Source: JBAXGE01 sp044344145 (GTDB taxonomy: Bacteria > Planctomycetota > Phycisphaerae > WQYP01). Taken from it: DNA of 14,473 nt. A program made the translations under genes and the position numbers. The notes under the pieces are model-generated. The model did no database searches. It saw only the letters and a program-made list of their open reading frames with translations, and was not told where the DNA came from. The stretch lies in assembly GCA_044344145.1 (NCBI GenBank), contig JBIJDM010000046.1, forward strand, positions 1-14,473. The letters run 5' to 3'. This document shows, piece by piece, positions 14,451-14,473 of the stretch. Numbering within the stretch: the first letter of the stretch is position 1; each line of letters opens with the position of its first letter.

Positions 14451-14473
14451 CAAGAGCAGTATCCTAGTTTCGA

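Noticed and set aside
1..14473. CRISPR array, tRNA or rRNA genes, insertion sequences, prophage genes
   Set aside because: I saw no regularly spaced repeats, cloverleaf sequence, rRNA-like segment, transposase or integrase motif.

Overview
This window looks like a chromosomal housekeeping segment of a moderately GC-rich bacterium. The gene content (recR/ybaB, rsmD, bioA-bioD, yraN, an ABC-F ATPase and a DUF58 protein) is compact and contains no integrase, transposase, phage, CRISPR or RNA genes. Several features favour the Planctomycetes/PVC group, although this is tentative and no marker here is decisive: weak or absent Shine-Dalgarno sequences, a two-TM acidic protein of unknown family in front of ybaB-recR, a DUF58/vWA protein, and a stand-alone mutarotase-like protein. 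I did not find an obviously novel defence or mobile system.

Layout from left to right. Positions 1-2132 (minus) hold most of a CheB-CheR fusion sensor, whose C-terminus lies outside the window. Positions 2133-2521 are a divergent non-coding region with two stem-loops and candidate promoters. Positions 2522-4456 (plus) encode an ABC-F ATPase. Its stop codon abuts the stop of recR exactly, head to head. Positions 6454-4457 (minus) form a likely operon: an unknown acidic two-TM protein, then ybaB/ebfC, then recR. Positions 7148-6576 (minus) encode an O6-alkylguanine-DNA alkyltransferase. A divergent plus-strand membrane-anchored unknown follows at 7207-8157.

Positions 9455-8177 (minus) hold yraN and a Cof-type HAD phosphatase. 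Positions 9549-10739 (plus) encode a probable galactose-mutarotase-fold protein. Positions 14450-10722 (minus) form a tightly packed bioA-bioD-rsmD-DUF58 operon, with gaps or overlaps of 2, 0 and -20 nt.

Functionally, RecR and YbaB belong to recombinational repair and the nucleoid, and the alkyltransferase adds direct repair of alkylated DNA. BioA and BioD catalyse consecutive late steps of biotin synthesis (7-keto-8-aminopelargonate to 7,8-diaminopelargonate to dethiobiotin). RsmD methylates 16S rRNA, and the ABC-F protein probably also acts on the ribosome. The points most worth a second look are the structured non-coding region upstream of the ABC-F gene, two genes that appear to be transcribed leaderless, and the unknown acidic membrane protein at the head of the ybaB-recR operon.
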